64,000 bases of DNA from CAYYWP01 sp050176585 (GCA_050176585.1 JBFXHX010000022.1:3475-67474), one strand, 5' to 3'; shown: positions 54,688 to 63,699, counted from the stretch's first letter. The notes: generated by a model not told the origin, from the letters alone. Program-made: numbers and translations.

Positions 54688-57594
54688 TCAATACGTATAC
54701 GAGAGTCCGAAGCTGAACGTGACGCCGTTGCGATAGCGGCTGGTAATTGCGCTGCCCTGGGTCTCGAGGAAGCGGTCGTTCAGAATGTTCTCGGCCGCGA
54801 CCTTCAAGGTCATCGGTACGCCGAAGGGCTCCACCGGCAGTAGCCACGCGGCATCCAGCGAATCGCGGCGCTCCTGGATGATATCGGGCAGCATCCCCGC
54901 CGGGCTCTCTGGGTTGATGTCGGTGCCGGCGGCATCGATGGTCGGGCCTACCGTGTTGTAGAGGAGCCGCGCCACGCCCCAATGCTCGCTGTCGTATTCC
55001 AGCGCGGCATTGATGACGTACGGCGCTTGCCCCTGCAGCCGCCGCGAACCGGGAATCGGCGCGATCACGAGATTCGGCGGGGCGGTGAAGCCCGAGACCT
55101 CCGACTCCACCAGGCTCACGTTGAGCAAGAACTTCAGGTCGTTGAACACCGGCGCTACGCTCGACAGCCACGTCACGCGCCGAGCCGGCGCGACGAGGAA
55201 CTGGAAGTCCTTGCGCAGCTCGAGCTCGAAACCCCACACGGTGGCGGAATCGGCGTTCACGAACGTGTCGATGAAATTCGACGCATCGACCGCGGTGATC
55301 AGCTCGATCGGATCTTCGAGGTCCTTGTAGAAGAACCCCACCGAGGCGATCTCGAGCGGGCTGAAGAACCACTCCCAGCGCAGGTCGTAATTGGTGATGT
55401 GCGACGTGACCAAAAACGGATTGCCCTGCAACGTGCGCTCGCCCGGCAGGGTCGGAAATTGGGTCGGGGTGAGTTCGCGGAACTCCGGCCGCGCCACGGT
55501 CATACTGTAGGCGCTGCGGACGTTCATGTCGTCGCGCGGGCTGTAGATCAGACTGACGCCCGGAAGCGGATCGAGGTCGTTCAAGATCGTGTCGATGATC
55601 CCGAGCTGACGAGAACGGGCGGTCGTCGTCAGGTACGAGTACTCTGCGCGCGCGCCGCCGATGAAGCGCAAAGTGTCGGGGAGCAGCGGCAGGTCGACCA
55701 TACCGTAGCCGGCGGCGATCTCCTGCGAAGCGTCGAACGGCTCGAACGAGAAGCCCTGAAACCGCAGTGGCCCCTGCTCCGAGTAGTTGAGCGGCCGGAA
55801 GATCACCCCAGGCGGCTGGGTGAGAAAGTCGCGCGGGGTGCTGCTCTCGACGATGTCGCTCCGGTACGCGCGGAAGAGGAAGCTCCGGTCGCGCAGCGCG
55901 TACGCGCCGCCGAACTTCAGGCGGGCCGCCAGGCCGCGCCATACATCGGTGAAGGGCAACCGCGTCTCGAAGGGCACGGTCATGTCGAGAAAATAATCCT
56001 GCAGGAACTCGTTGAGGGTCTGAAAGGTCCGCTGGGTGGACGGCTGGCGGTCGATCAACGCCGGCTTCTCGCTCGGATCACTTCGCTCGCGCTCGTAGAC
56101 GTAGAACTTCGAATCCGGCACGTCCTGACTCGACGGACCCCAGGCGGCACGCCAGTCGACATCGACCACCGAGAAGTGATGCCGTCCCTCGAGCTGCCCG
56201 AGGCCGAGCTGGTTCGCGGTATAGCTGGTCGAGGTGGCAAACTGTTCGCGGCCCTGCAGGGCTTCGGTGGTACCCGAGCCGTTGAGCACCTCGTCGACGG
56301 ACTTGCGATTGACCAGCGAGCGGCCGGAGATCTTATGATCGTTGGACAGGCGGTACTGGGTGGTGAACAGCGCTCCGAGGTGGGTTTCGAAGTCACTGCG
56401 CATGTAAGTGAAGCGGTCGCCGCCGTCCTGTTCGATCGACTGTTCGTTGGGGAAGGAGTTGGCGACCTCGTCGCGGTGCACCTGGAATTTCCACCCGTAG
56501 GTGGCGCCGAAGTTGAACCCCCACGGGCCGAAGCTGTTGCTGACCGTACCATCGATACCGAAATTCGGCGGCGCGGTATTGTTGAACACGTCCCAGTTGT
56601 TCATCAGACTGCCGACGTACGCGCGCTGCTGCTGGGTGGGGATGTTCGACGGCAGATCGCCATTGCCGAAGATCGCGGGCAGGTCGCGCGGGCCGTCGCC
56701 GAGCGTGAACCAGTCGAGCGTCGAGCCGTCGTACGTCTCGTAATCCTGGAACGTGGTCACGGTGTTGGCCGCCGTCGACATGCCCAGGCTGTACGTCAGG
56801 TGCGGGGAGGGTTCGGCCAGGTCGATCGAGACGAGGCCGCCGGCGAAGTCGCCCGGCAGGTCCGGCGTATAGCTCTTGATGATGGACAGCGACTCGATGA
56901 ACTCGGCCGGAAACAAATCGAGCGGCACGATGCGACGGTTCGGGTCCGTGCTCGGCAGTCGGCTGCCGTTCAGCAGCGCGCTGCTATAGCGCTCGCTGAG
57001 CCCGCGGACGACGATGAACTTGTCGTCCTTGATCGTCACCGCCGGCACGCGCGTGACCACCTCGGCGGCGTCCGAATCCGTGCTCTTGGAGATCGTCTCC
57101 GCGCCCATGGTCTCGGCCACGGTCCTAGACTCCTTGCGCTGTATGAGCTGCGCCTCTTCGGTGGCCTTCTTCGCCTCGCCGCGCACTTCGACCAGCTGCA
57201 CGTTGCCGGCGACGTTCGGGGGCAGGCTCGCCTTCACCTCGGTGGACGCGCCGGGCGCGACTTTCACGTTCTTGAGCACCCGGGTCTTGTAGAGGTCGGC
57301 CGAGATCCGCAGCTCGTAAGTTCCCGGCGGAACCCGCAGGCGGAACTTTCCGTCGAGATCGCTCTCGGCGCGGGCTTTCTGCCCCACCACTTCGATGAGG
57401 GCCCCCACCACGGGATACGCGGTGGACGCATCGATGACCGTACCGACGATCGCCGCGCGTTCAGCGTCCGGCGCCGCGCGTCCAGCCGCCGGTGGCGCCG
57501 TCTCGACCTGTCCGCGCACCGACCCCGCGGAAGCGATCAGCAGCGCGAGGGCGACAAGCCCGCGAGCGCTCCTTCGCCTCGACCCCCCCCTCAT
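54688..57594 (-). CDS. TonB-dependent receptor with CarboxypepD-reg domain (probable Pho-regulated uptake)
   Basis: A 968-residue outer-membrane receptor. The start at the ATG at 57594 gives a signal peptide (GLVALALLIASAGSVRG). An N-terminal CarboxypepD-regulatory-like domain lies at about 48-120 (AIVGTVIDASTAYPVVGALI, FRLRVPPGTYELRIS). The plug follows (ETMGAETISKSTDSDAAEVV, VVRGLSERYSSALLNGSRLP, SIIKSYTPDLPGDFAGG), then the barrel, ending in an aromatic C-terminus (SFGLSYTY). This plug type is common in receptors of unknown ligand. The upstream gap carries four PhoB-like repeats, so the ligand may be a phosphorus compound. It lies between the tonB operon and two secreted-protein genes. Confidence 0.93.
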   Translation of the reverse strand: MRGGSRRRSARGLVALALLIASAGSVRGQVETAPPAAGRAAPDAERAAIVGTVIDASTAYPVVGALIEVVGQKARAESDLDGKFRLRVPPGTYELRISADLYKTRVLKNVKVAPGASTEVKASLPPNVAGNVQLVEVRGEAKKATEEAQLIQRKESRTVAETMGAETISKSTDSDAAEVVTRVPAVTIKDDKFIVVRGLSERYSSALLNGSRLPSTDPNRRIVPLDLFPAEFIESLSIIKSYTPDLPGDFAGGLVSIDLAEPSPHLTYSLGMSTAANTVTTFQDYETYDGSTLDWFTLGDGPRDLPAIFGNGDLPSNIPTQQQRAYVGSLMNNWDVFNNTAPPNFGIDGTVSNSFGPWGFNFGATYGWKFQVHRDEVANSFPNEQSIEQDGGDRFTYMRSDFETHLGALFTTQYRLSNDHKISGRSLVNRKSVDEVLNGSGTTEALQGREQFATSTSYTANQLGLGQLEGRHHFSVVDVDWRAAWGPSSQDVPDSKFYVYERERSDPSEKPALIDRQPSTQRTFQTLNEFLQDYFLDMTVPFETRLPFTDVWRGLAARLKFGGAYALRDRSFLFRAYRSDIVESSTPRDFLTQPPGVIFRPLNYSEQGPLRFQGFSFEPFDASQEIAAGYGMVDLPLLPDTLRFIGGARAEYSYLTTTARSRQLGIIDTILNDLDPLPGVSLIYSPRDDMNVRSAYSMTVARPEFRELTPTQFPTLPGERTLQGNPFLVTSHITNYDLRWEWFFSPLEIASVGFFYKDLEDPIELITAVDASNFIDTFVNADSATVWGFELELRKDFQFLVAPARRVTWLSSVAPVFNDLKFLLNVSLVESEVSGFTAPPNLVIAPIPGSRRLQGQAPYVINAALEYDSEHWGVARLLYNTVGPTIDAAGTDINPESPAGMLPDIIQERRDSLDAAWLLPVEPFGVPMTLKVAAENILNDRFLETQGSAITSRYRNGVTFSFGLSYTY

Positions 57595-57724
57595 CGATCC
57601 GATCTTTCTGAGCGCGGCGGCGGCATCGGCCAATGTTGGCCATCGCCGGCACCTGTACGTTTGTCCCGACAGCAAGTCCTTGATGGATGTGATGTGCCCA
57701 GCGCATGAACCTACCTGTCGAGTG

Positions 57725-57764
57725 TGTCAGCCAGGTGACTGGCATGTGACAACTCCGTGACGAG
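57725..57764 (-). promoter_or_regulatory. PhoB-box-like site upstream of the receptor, four repeats
   Basis: Read on the minus strand: CTCGTCA (57764-57758), GTTGTCA (57753-57747), CCAGTCA (57742-57736), GCTGACA (57731-57725), exactly 11 bases apart. Two tandem Pho boxes would give this pattern. It lies 131-170 bp before the receptor start. Confidence 0.75.
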
Positions 57765-57772
57765 GTTGCGCG

Positions 57773-58330
57773 TCAGTCGTCCCACTCATAGCCGATGAAC
57801 TTCCACCGGCCGTTTGCTTCGGCGATCCAGCCGCTGCGCAAGACGAAGCCCTTGCCCTCGGGGCTCACGAGGTGCAGCCGCAGCTCGCCGTGCGCGGTAT
57901 ACCACGGATGCTCCTGGGCGGGCCGGCTGAATTGCACGCTCTGCACGGAGTAGCGCTTGCCGCCGTAGTCGCGCAGCAAGACGTCCGCGAACATGCGGCT
58001 CCGGGTATCCAGCAAGGTCCAAAACACCTCATTGTTCTTCTCGAACGTCTGCAGCGGCGGTTGGCCGGGCGCCACGTTGCCGGGAACGATGATCTGGATG
58101 TACTCGTCCTTGCTCACGCGCAATCGCTGCAAGGCATCCCGATCGCTTCGGGCAAGCGCGTCGAGGAACTCGTCGATCAGCGCTTCGCGCGCCGGCGCAC
58201 CCGCCAGCGGAATCGGCGGTTGGCGCTCGGCGTCTTCTCTTCCCTGATGAGCTTCGAGAGCCGCCGCACAGGTCGCGATGAACACGAGCGGCACGGCGAG
58301 GGCGCGCAGCAGCGCTGGGGCATTTGCCAT
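57773..58330 (-). CDS. Secreted NTF2/SnoaL-like protein
   Basis: A 185-residue exported protein; the ATG at 58330 starts a signal peptide (LLRALAVPLVFIATCAAA). The mature part begins with the helix EALIDEFLDALARSDRDALQ, as in NTF2/SnoaL-like proteins, and alternates strands to the end (VQSVQFSRPAQEHPWYTAHG, LRLHLVSPEGKGFVLRSGWI). No catalytic residues can be named. It starts 94 bp after the beta-helix gene on the same strand, in the Pho-linked block, and probably belongs to the same transcript. Its family is tentative. Confidence 0.65.
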   Translation of the reverse strand: MANAPALLRALAVPLVFIATCAAALEAHQGREDAERQPPIPLAGAPAREALIDEFLDALARSDRDALQRLRVSKDEYIQIIVPGNVAPGQPPLQTFEKNNEVFWTLLDTRSRMFADVLLRDYGGKRYSVQSVQFSRPAQEHPWYTAHGELRLHLVSPEGKGFVLRSGWIAEANGRWKFIGYEWDD

Positions 58331-58424
58331 GGCACGAAACCTTTCGGCGGCAGGAGTGATTGTGCGATCGGCGGGGGCGGCCGAAGGCCACCCCCGCCGA
58401 TCGATCGCAAACAGTTGATGCAGG

Positions 58425-60338
58425 TCAGTTGACGCGGAAGCTGATCCAGGGCGCCGACAGCCATCCGCAGCGGTCACTGTTGCAGGCGGCCGCTTGCGCT
58501 GGGTTGAACGCGCCGATGTAGTTGGTGTTCACGAACAGCGGGTTGATCGTATTGCAGTTCACCGGCGGCGGGTCGGCCAGCGGTGACGTGGGAAAGAAGT
58601 CGTACTGCAGGTTGCACGACCCCGCACCGGCACCGGTGCAGCACGGGAACGGCACTCCCGCACCGGTGCACCCGTTGTTGCCGTCGCAAGTTCCGGTATC
58701 CGCCCCCGTGCAGCAGGGGAACGGCGTGCCGGCCGCCGTGCAGCTCGTGTTCAGCGGCGGGAATTGCGCGCTCACGCCCGGATCGACTGCGTTCGAACCG
58801 CAGGCGCTGCGGACATTGAAGCCGCTGACCAGGAGCGCGTACCACGCTTCCGTGTCGCAGTTGCACCCGGCTGCGGCACAGGCATTCGCGTCACAACCGG
58901 CGGTGGTGTCCAGCGTACCGTCGTTGTCTTTGGGATGCTCGGTACCGCCGGCGTTGCTGCCGTTGTCGAAGAACACGCTGTTGCGGACGATGACGTTGGC
59001 GATCGACTCCGGAACACCGTCGTTGTTCGCATCGTTGCAGGCCTGATCGGTGGTGGACACGTCGCGGAGCTCGACGCCGGCGTCGTTGAACCCGGTGACG
59101 ATCGCATTCGCGATCGTGGCGCGCGCGCCGCGGCGCAGCAGGATACCCGCGTCGGAGCCGTCGTTAGCGCCGGCCTGCCGGGACCCGCCGATCAGCGTGA
59201 TGTTGCACATGTCGGGGTCCGACCGGGGCGACGCGTTGTTGTCGAACTCGCTGTTGTCGCCCTCGATGCCGCGCGCGTCGCGTCCGGTGTCCGTCTGCTG
59301 CCCGTTTTGGACCATCAAGCCAAATTGCAGCGACCCGGTGAAGCCGAGCTGGAAGTCGAAGCCGTCGTCGCCGCACGATGAGGCGACCATGTTCGTGTGG
59401 GAGGAGGTGCCGCCAAACCACTCGAGACAGTCGTCGTCGCCGTTGTGCGCCTGGATGTTGTTGAAGCGGGTCTGCGAGCCGATGCCGTTCATGGTGAAGA
59501 GGTTCAGCTCGTTGTTGGCAGTGAAGTCGAGGCCGGCGAACTCGACGCGAACGAAGTTGGCCACGCCGCTGTTGTCGGTCGCATTGCAGCCGCCGAACGC
59601 CGTGGGCAAGCCCTCCGTCTGGAACTTGCAATCCGGACCGTTGACCGGGCCGCGCCCGTTGATCATCACACCGCCCCAATCACCCTTGTTGCGATTTCCC
59701 ACCGCGGCATCGGAGGTGAAGATGATCGGGCTGCTCTCGGTCCCCTGGAAGTCGACGCGACCGCCGTGGGCGGTCGGATCGTTCACATCGCCGGACAGTA
59801 CGATCAGCGCGGCGGGATTCGCCGTAGTGGTGCCGGGAATGCCGTGTACGATGCTGCCGGCTTCGATCTTCAACACCGTCGTGGGTCCGGCCGCCGGCGT
59901 GTCGACGAACACCGTGCCGCCGATGCGCACCGTGCAGTCCGCCGGCCATGTTTGGCTGCTGGTGATGGTCAGCGGCGCCGGCGTGCCGAGCGTTACCGTC
60001 CCGCCCGGGCAATCGATGTCCGGCCCCGGGCCTTCGCAGAGGTCGTACACCGGCGTCTGGCCGGCCAAGGACTGCCCCAGGGCGGCGAGGTCCGCCGTGA
60101 TCGCCGCTCCCAGGGAGACATCGCCGTCGCCGAAGATGTCACCGCAAGAGAGCAAGTTGCCGTTGCCGCACACGTTGCCGGGACACGCGCCATTGGCGCA
60201 GTTGTTCAACAGCACCAGGTCGGCGAGACTCCGGGCGCCGTCGTTGTTGAGGTCTCCGCATTGCTGACCGAATGCCGGGACCGCTGCGAACAGCCCCAGC
60301 ACCATTCCCAACGCGATGTTGGGTAACCGCTTCTTCAT
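58425..60338 (-). CDS. Secreted beta-helix protein with dockerin-like N-terminus and Cys-rich repeats
   Basis: A 637-residue exported protein; the ATG at 60338 follows GACAAGGAGGCCAAA, a strong ribosome binding site. A signal peptide (ALGMVLGLFAAVPAFG) ends before a dockerin-like module (residues about 27-75: CGDLNNDGARSLADLVLLNN, then GDIFGDGDVSLG). The main body is a right-handed parallel beta-helix of the G-D-W-G-G type (NKGDWGGVMINGRGPVNG, NFVRVEFAGLDFTANNELN, DDDCLEWFGGTSSHTNM). Near the C-terminus a Cys-rich unit (PFPCCTGA plus GTC) occurs about twice. Such proteins are often encoded next to TonB receptors. Two PhoB-like sites lie in the upstream gap. The substrate is unknown. Confidence 0.85.
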   Translation of the reverse strand: MKKRLPNIALGMVLGLFAAVPAFGQQCGDLNNDGARSLADLVLLNNCANGACPGNVCGNGNLLSCGDIFGDGDVSLGAAITADLAALGQSLAGQTPVYDLCEGPGPDIDCPGGTVTLGTPAPLTITSSQTWPADCTVRIGGTVFVDTPAAGPTTVLKIEAGSIVHGIPGTTTANPAALIVLSGDVNDPTAHGGRVDFQGTESSPIIFTSDAAVGNRNKGDWGGVMINGRGPVNGPDCKFQTEGLPTAFGGCNATDNSGVANFVRVEFAGLDFTANNELNLFTMNGIGSQTRFNNIQAHNGDDDCLEWFGGTSSHTNMVASSCGDDGFDFQLGFTGSLQFGLMVQNGQQTDTGRDARGIEGDNSEFDNNASPRSDPDMCNITLIGGSRQAGANDGSDAGILLRRGARATIANAIVTGFNDAGVELRDVSTTDQACNDANNDGVPESIANVIVRNSVFFDNGSNAGGTEHPKDNDGTLDTTAGCDANACAAAGCNCDTEAWYALLVSGFNVRSACGSNAVDPGVSAQFPPLNTSCTAAGTPFPCCTGADTGTCDGNNGCTGAGVPFPCCTGAGAGSCNLQYDFFPTSPLADPPPVNCNTINPLFVNTNYIGAFNPAQAAACNSDRCGWLSAPWISFRVN

Positions 60339-60580
60339 TTTGGCCTCCTTGTCACACCGTTAATCGTCTACCGACGGCCACCCCAGCGCCGCGATCTCCC
60401 CCCTTTCTCATCAGCAGATTCGCCGCATTCGGTCGGGCGGTGTGCGAACGACCTCGCGACCGAACGACTGGGGCTACACATAGCCGTGCCGGGTGACAGC
60501 ATGTTGTCGCAGGGATGAACTTTCAAAGTAGCGAGCCGCTACGAGCGAGAGCCACCTTCCAGACTTGTACCGGCGGTGCG

Positions 60581-60598
60581 TTACGAGAGCTTTACGCG
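60581..60598 (-). promoter_or_regulatory. PhoB-box-like site, two repeats
   Basis: Read on the minus strand: CGCGTAA and CTCGTAA, 11 bases apart (60598-60592 and 60587-60581), about 245 bp before the beta-helix gene. CTCGTAA is the same half-site as at 54612-54618. Confidence 0.45.
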
Positions 60599-60649
60599 GC
60601 GATGATCTATTGGTGATTGCCCCAGGGCACCGGCTGGTTGCTGGACACT

Positions 60650-60678
60650 CTGTCATGGAATGTTCACGCGGCTGTCAC
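60650..60678 (+). promoter_or_regulatory. PhoB-box-like site, three repeats
   Basis: CTGTCAT (60650-60656), TGTTCAC (60661-60667), CTGTCAC (60672-60678), each 11 bases apart. CTGTCAT and CTGTCAC are close to the classical Pho half-site. It could serve either divergent gene. Confidence 0.75.
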
Positions 60679-61024
60679 GCGAGAACAACAATCTCCCGTC
60701 ACGATGGTCGCGTTGCCTGGTCCGAAGCTGCGATGTCGATCACCGGGGCGCGGACGCGAGATGCGCGCGGCCATGTCCCCTTACGAAATGTGTTCGTACG
60801 GTACCGAACGCGGACGAGTTGTCCCGCATCGGATGCACCGAACGAGCGGCTCTCGCGTCCACTGCCTACAGAGCGCTACCGGTCACCCATTTGACATCCG
60901 GGCGTGAACGCCACCCCTGCCCCATTGCACGTCGGCGTTGCTCCGGCGGTCCCTGTCGAACCCTGCGGTTCGGCCGTTTTCGAGCGGCAAGTCAATAATG
61001 AAGGAAGAAGGAGGGAGAAGAGCG

Positions 61025-61873
61025 ATGAACTCCACTCACGTCACACCACTCGCCGCGGCCGCCGCGATGCTCATGGTGTTCAGCGTGGCCAGCGCCAACG
61101 CGCAGTGCGTCGGCGACTGCGACGGTAACAATGCCGTAGCGGTGAACGAGATCATTGTCGGTGTCAACATCGCACTTGATATTGCGCCCGTGTCGTCCTG
61201 TCCCTCGTTCGACACGAACGCGAGTGGCACGGTCGAGGTCAGCGAGCTCGTTCGCGCCGTCGGGTTCGCCTTGACCGGCTGCCCGGTGGGCAACACCCCG
61301 ACGGTGACGCCCACGGGCCCCACGCCGACTGCCACGGAACCCGGGCCGACCGCCACACCGACGATGCCGGTAGCGGGATGCGGCGACGGGCGCGTCGATC
61401 TTGAGGCGGGCGAGACCTGCGATGATGGCAACGCGCTGGACGGCGATGCGTGCCCCGCCGACTGCCGGGTTGAGCTCTGTCAGGCGTCGGGCGACAAGGT
61501 CAACGCCGACGTGGTCTTCACGACCGACGATCCCGAATTGCTGCTGGTGGGCTTGAGCGTGTTCGTGAAATATTCCGATGGCGTCGTCGACGTGCCGGGC
61601 CTGGCGGGGGATCCCGCCGTCATCGCCAGCGTCACATCGGATGTCTTTGCGGTAACGCCGACCGACTTCAATTACGGCACCGCGATCGTGCTTCTGGACC
61701 CGTTCCAGGGCGGATGGGGCACGGGGACCGTTGCCGCATCCATCGCGTTCGACCGTTGCCAGGGCGCACCGGCTCCCGCCCCGGCGGACTTCACCTGCAC
61801 GGTGACGGATGCCGTCGACACGAACGTGAACACGGTCACCGACCGCGTCCTCTGCTCCGTCCAGCTCCGCTAG
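61025..61873 (+). CDS. Secreted dockerin-like, DUF4215 and cohesin-like protein
   Basis: A 282-residue exported protein. The ATG at 61025 follows AAGGAGGGAGAAGAGCG and starts a signal peptide (AAAAMLMVFSVASANAQ). A complete dockerin-like module fills 28-86 (CVGDCDGNNAVAVNEIIVGV, then DTNASGTVEVSELVRAV, ending GC). A Thr/Pro linker (88-117) leads to one DUF4215 Cys repeat (118-152: CGDGRVDLEAGETCDDGN). Residues 158-282 are a beta-sandwich domain of the type shared with the next two genes, resembling cohesin (DPELLLVGLSVFVKYSDGVV and C-terminal RVLCSVQL). Having both kinds of module on one chain is unusual. Confidence 0.8.
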   Translation: MNSTHVTPLAAAAAMLMVFSVASANAQCVGDCDGNNAVAVNEIIVGVNIALDIAPVSSCPSFDTNASGTVEVSELVRAVGFALTGCPVGNTPTVTPTGPTPTATEPGPTATPTMPVAGCGDGRVDLEAGETCDDGNALDGDACPADCRVELCQASGDKVNADVVFTTDDPELLLVGLSVFVKYSDGVVDVPGLAGDPAVIASVTSDVFAVTPTDFNYGTAIVLLDPFQGGWGTGTVAASIAFDRCQGAPAPAPADFTCTVTDAVDTNVNTVTDRVLCSVQLR

Positions 61874-61940
61874 CGCGAGCGCTTCTTCCTCAACCGGGCG
61901 AGGGCGCTCGCAGCTGAGCGCCCTCGCCGCCGGGAGTCCT

Positions 61941-62942
61941 ATGTCCATCCATTGCTCTCATCTCTCGTGCCAGCCGCGTCCCGGACGGGCATGGCTCCTT
62001 GCAATCATCGCCTGCACCGCCGTGTGGGTGGCGTGCGGCGGCGGCGGGGACGGACAGGTGCTCAGCACCTGCGGCAACGGCCGTCTGGACGCCGGGGAAG
62101 CATGCGACGACGGAAACTTGACCGATACCGACGCGTGCACCTCGGTGTGCCGCGACGCGCGCTGCGGCGATGATGTGATCGAGACGGGCGTCGAACAGTG
62201 CGACGGACCGGACCTCGCCGGCGCGAGTTGTACGACTTTCGGCCGCAGCGGAGACGGCCTGACTTGCAGCGCTTCGTGTACCTACGACACCTCGGCATGC
62301 GGCCCGGCGTTTACACCCGCGCCGACCGACACACCGACCGCGCTCGGCACGCCGACCGCCACGGGGACTGCGACCCCGACGCCGCAGCCCACGGGCGAAG
62401 ACACCCACACACCGACCGCGACCTGGACCCAAACCCCGACGGTGACGCCGACACCGAATCCGTGCGGCGACGGCTTGCTCGATCTCGTGGGGTTCGTCGA
62501 CACCAATGAGAATGGCTTCGTCGATCTCGACGAGCTGTGCAGCAAGTGCCCAGCCGATTGTGAGAGCGCACCCTGCACCACCACGGAATCCGATGTGACG
62601 TACGGAATCGATTTCGTCCCGCCGTCCGGTCAGGAAGCCACGGCGGTCACCGTGCTGGTCGCCTACCGCACCGGCCGGCTGGGCCTGCCGGCGAATCAAG
62701 TTGCGCAGCGCGTGCGGCCGCCGTTCATCCCGCAGTCCTTCTCGGCGACCGATCTGGGCTACGCGGTGCGCGTCGTCATGTCCCGAAGCGCTGCCCTGCA
62801 AGGCCGCATTCTAAATGCGCGCTTTGCGACCTGCGGCGGAGCGCCGATTGCGCGCCCGGACGACGTCGCATGCTTCATCGAAGGCTGCGCTGGCAACGCC
62901 GGCCCAATCGCCGACTGTTTGTGTACCGTCACCGGGCCGTAA
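61941..62942 (+). CDS. Lipoprotein with DUF4215 repeats and cohesin-like domain
   Basis: A 333-residue predicted lipoprotein or secreted protein. A hydrophobic N-terminus (WLLAIIACTAVWVACG) has two possible lipobox Cys (25 or 32). Cys-rich DUF4215-type repeats fill about 43-120 (CGNGRLDAGEACDDGNLTDT), then a Thr/Pro linker, then CGDGLLD and an EF-hand-like loop (DTNENGFVDLDELC at 187-200). The C-terminal 115 residues are the cohesin-like beta domain (GIDFVPPSGQEATAVTVLVA, ending GCAGNAGPIADCLCTVTG). It is close to the next gene in this domain (shared A-V-T-x-x-V/L-A-Y-R-T, D-L-G-Y-A-V/L-R). It follows the previous gene by 67 bp. Confidence 0.8.
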   Translation: MSIHCSHLSCQPRPGRAWLLAIIACTAVWVACGGGGDGQVLSTCGNGRLDAGEACDDGNLTDTDACTSVCRDARCGDDVIETGVEQCDGPDLAGASCTTFGRSGDGLTCSASCTYDTSACGPAFTPAPTDTPTALGTPTATGTATPTPQPTGEDTHTPTATWTQTPTVTPTPNPCGDGLLDLVGFVDTNENGFVDLDELCSKCPADCESAPCTTTESDVTYGIDFVPPSGQEATAVTVLVAYRTGRLGLPANQVAQRVRPPFIPQSFSATDLGYAVRVVMSRSAALQGRILNARFATCGGAPIARPDDVACFIEGCAGNAGPIADCLCTVTGP

Positions 62943-62965
62943 CCGATCGGGAGGCCGCCGTGCTC

Positions 62966-63544
62966 ATGTCATCACCGTTCGCCACAGCTGGCGGTCAGAA
63001 AATATCGCACGCGGCGTTCCGCTACAGGCGCCGCCTGGCGGGCTTCGCGATCTGCGCCGCGGCTTTGATCGCGCGCAGCGCGGTCGCGGGCGGCACATGT
63101 GGTGATCACCTGCTCGAAGCCGACGAGACCTGCGTTTCCTGCGCGGCGGATTGCCAGAGCGGCACGTGCTCGAGTGGCGATACGCAGCGCATCGCGGTGG
63201 ACTTCTCCGCGCCGAGCGGCGTCACCGCGAGCGCGGTGACCATACGGTTGGCGTATCGCACCGATCGGGTCGCGGTTGCCGGAACTGGCCGTGAGCAGGC
63301 GGTGGCACAGTCGTTCAAGCCCATCGCCGACGTGCAGACCAGCTCTGCCAACGACTTGGGCTATGCCCTGCGCCTCGTGCTCGTGCGCGGTCAAGGCTTC
63401 CGCGACGGGCCGCTGGCGGAAGTGAGCGTGCACCGCTGCAGTCAGCCGCCACTCGCTCCGACAGACTTCAGTTGCGTGGTCGAGGGTTGTGCCGGTGGCG
63501 CTGGTCCCGTCCGACGCTGCACCTGCTCCGTGCGGCTCCTGTAG
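62966..63544 (+). CDS. Secreted cohesin-like protein, short form
   Basis: A 192-residue exported protein. It starts at the ATG at 62966 or the GTG at 62960, after GGGAGG. A signal peptide (LAGFAICAAALIARSAVAGG) is followed by a short Cys cluster (CGDHLLEADETC, then CAADCQSGTC) and then the cohesin-like domain (RIAVDFSAPSGVTASAVTIR, D-L-G-Y-A-L-R-L-V-L-V, ending EGCAGGAGPVRRCTCSVRLL). It is a clear paralogue of the C-terminal half of the gene before, minus the DUF4215 and linker parts. It lies 23 bp after that gene. The three genes from 61025 on look like one operon. Confidence 0.8.
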   Translation: MSSPFATAGGQKISHAAFRYRRRLAGFAICAAALIARSAVAGGTCGDHLLEADETCVSCAADCQSGTCSSGDTQRIAVDFSAPSGVTASAVTIRLAYRTDRVAVAGTGREQAVAQSFKPIADVQTSSANDLGYALRLVLVRGQGFRDGPLAEVSVHRCSQPPLAPTDFSCVVEGCAGGAGPVRRCTCSVRLL

Positions 63545-63699
63545 AACACAGCGCTCGCCCCTCCACCGGCCTCGCCGCCCGATGCGGCGGCACCCGCCAC
63601 CCCGCCGCGCGGCGTGCGATCGCGGGGCATTGCTGCAGGCGCATGACAGCAGCGTGAACACTTCGCGACGCGGCACTGTGCGGTGGACAGAATTGTGAA

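Larger units (their letters stand above)
60339..61024. other. Divergent intergenic region with PhoB-like sites
   Basis: About 690 bp between the leftward beta-helix gene and the rightward cohesin-like gene. It holds no gene I would support, but two PhoB-box-like sites. TTGACATCC (about 60892) and an RBS (AAGGAGGGAG, 61008) are the only other signals seen. Confidence 0.5.

Noticed and set aside
54982..57708. A 908-codon plus-strand frame opposite the TonB receptor
   Set aside because: It is the antisense shadow of the receptor; low-complexity, Arg/Glu/Val-rich with no family pattern.
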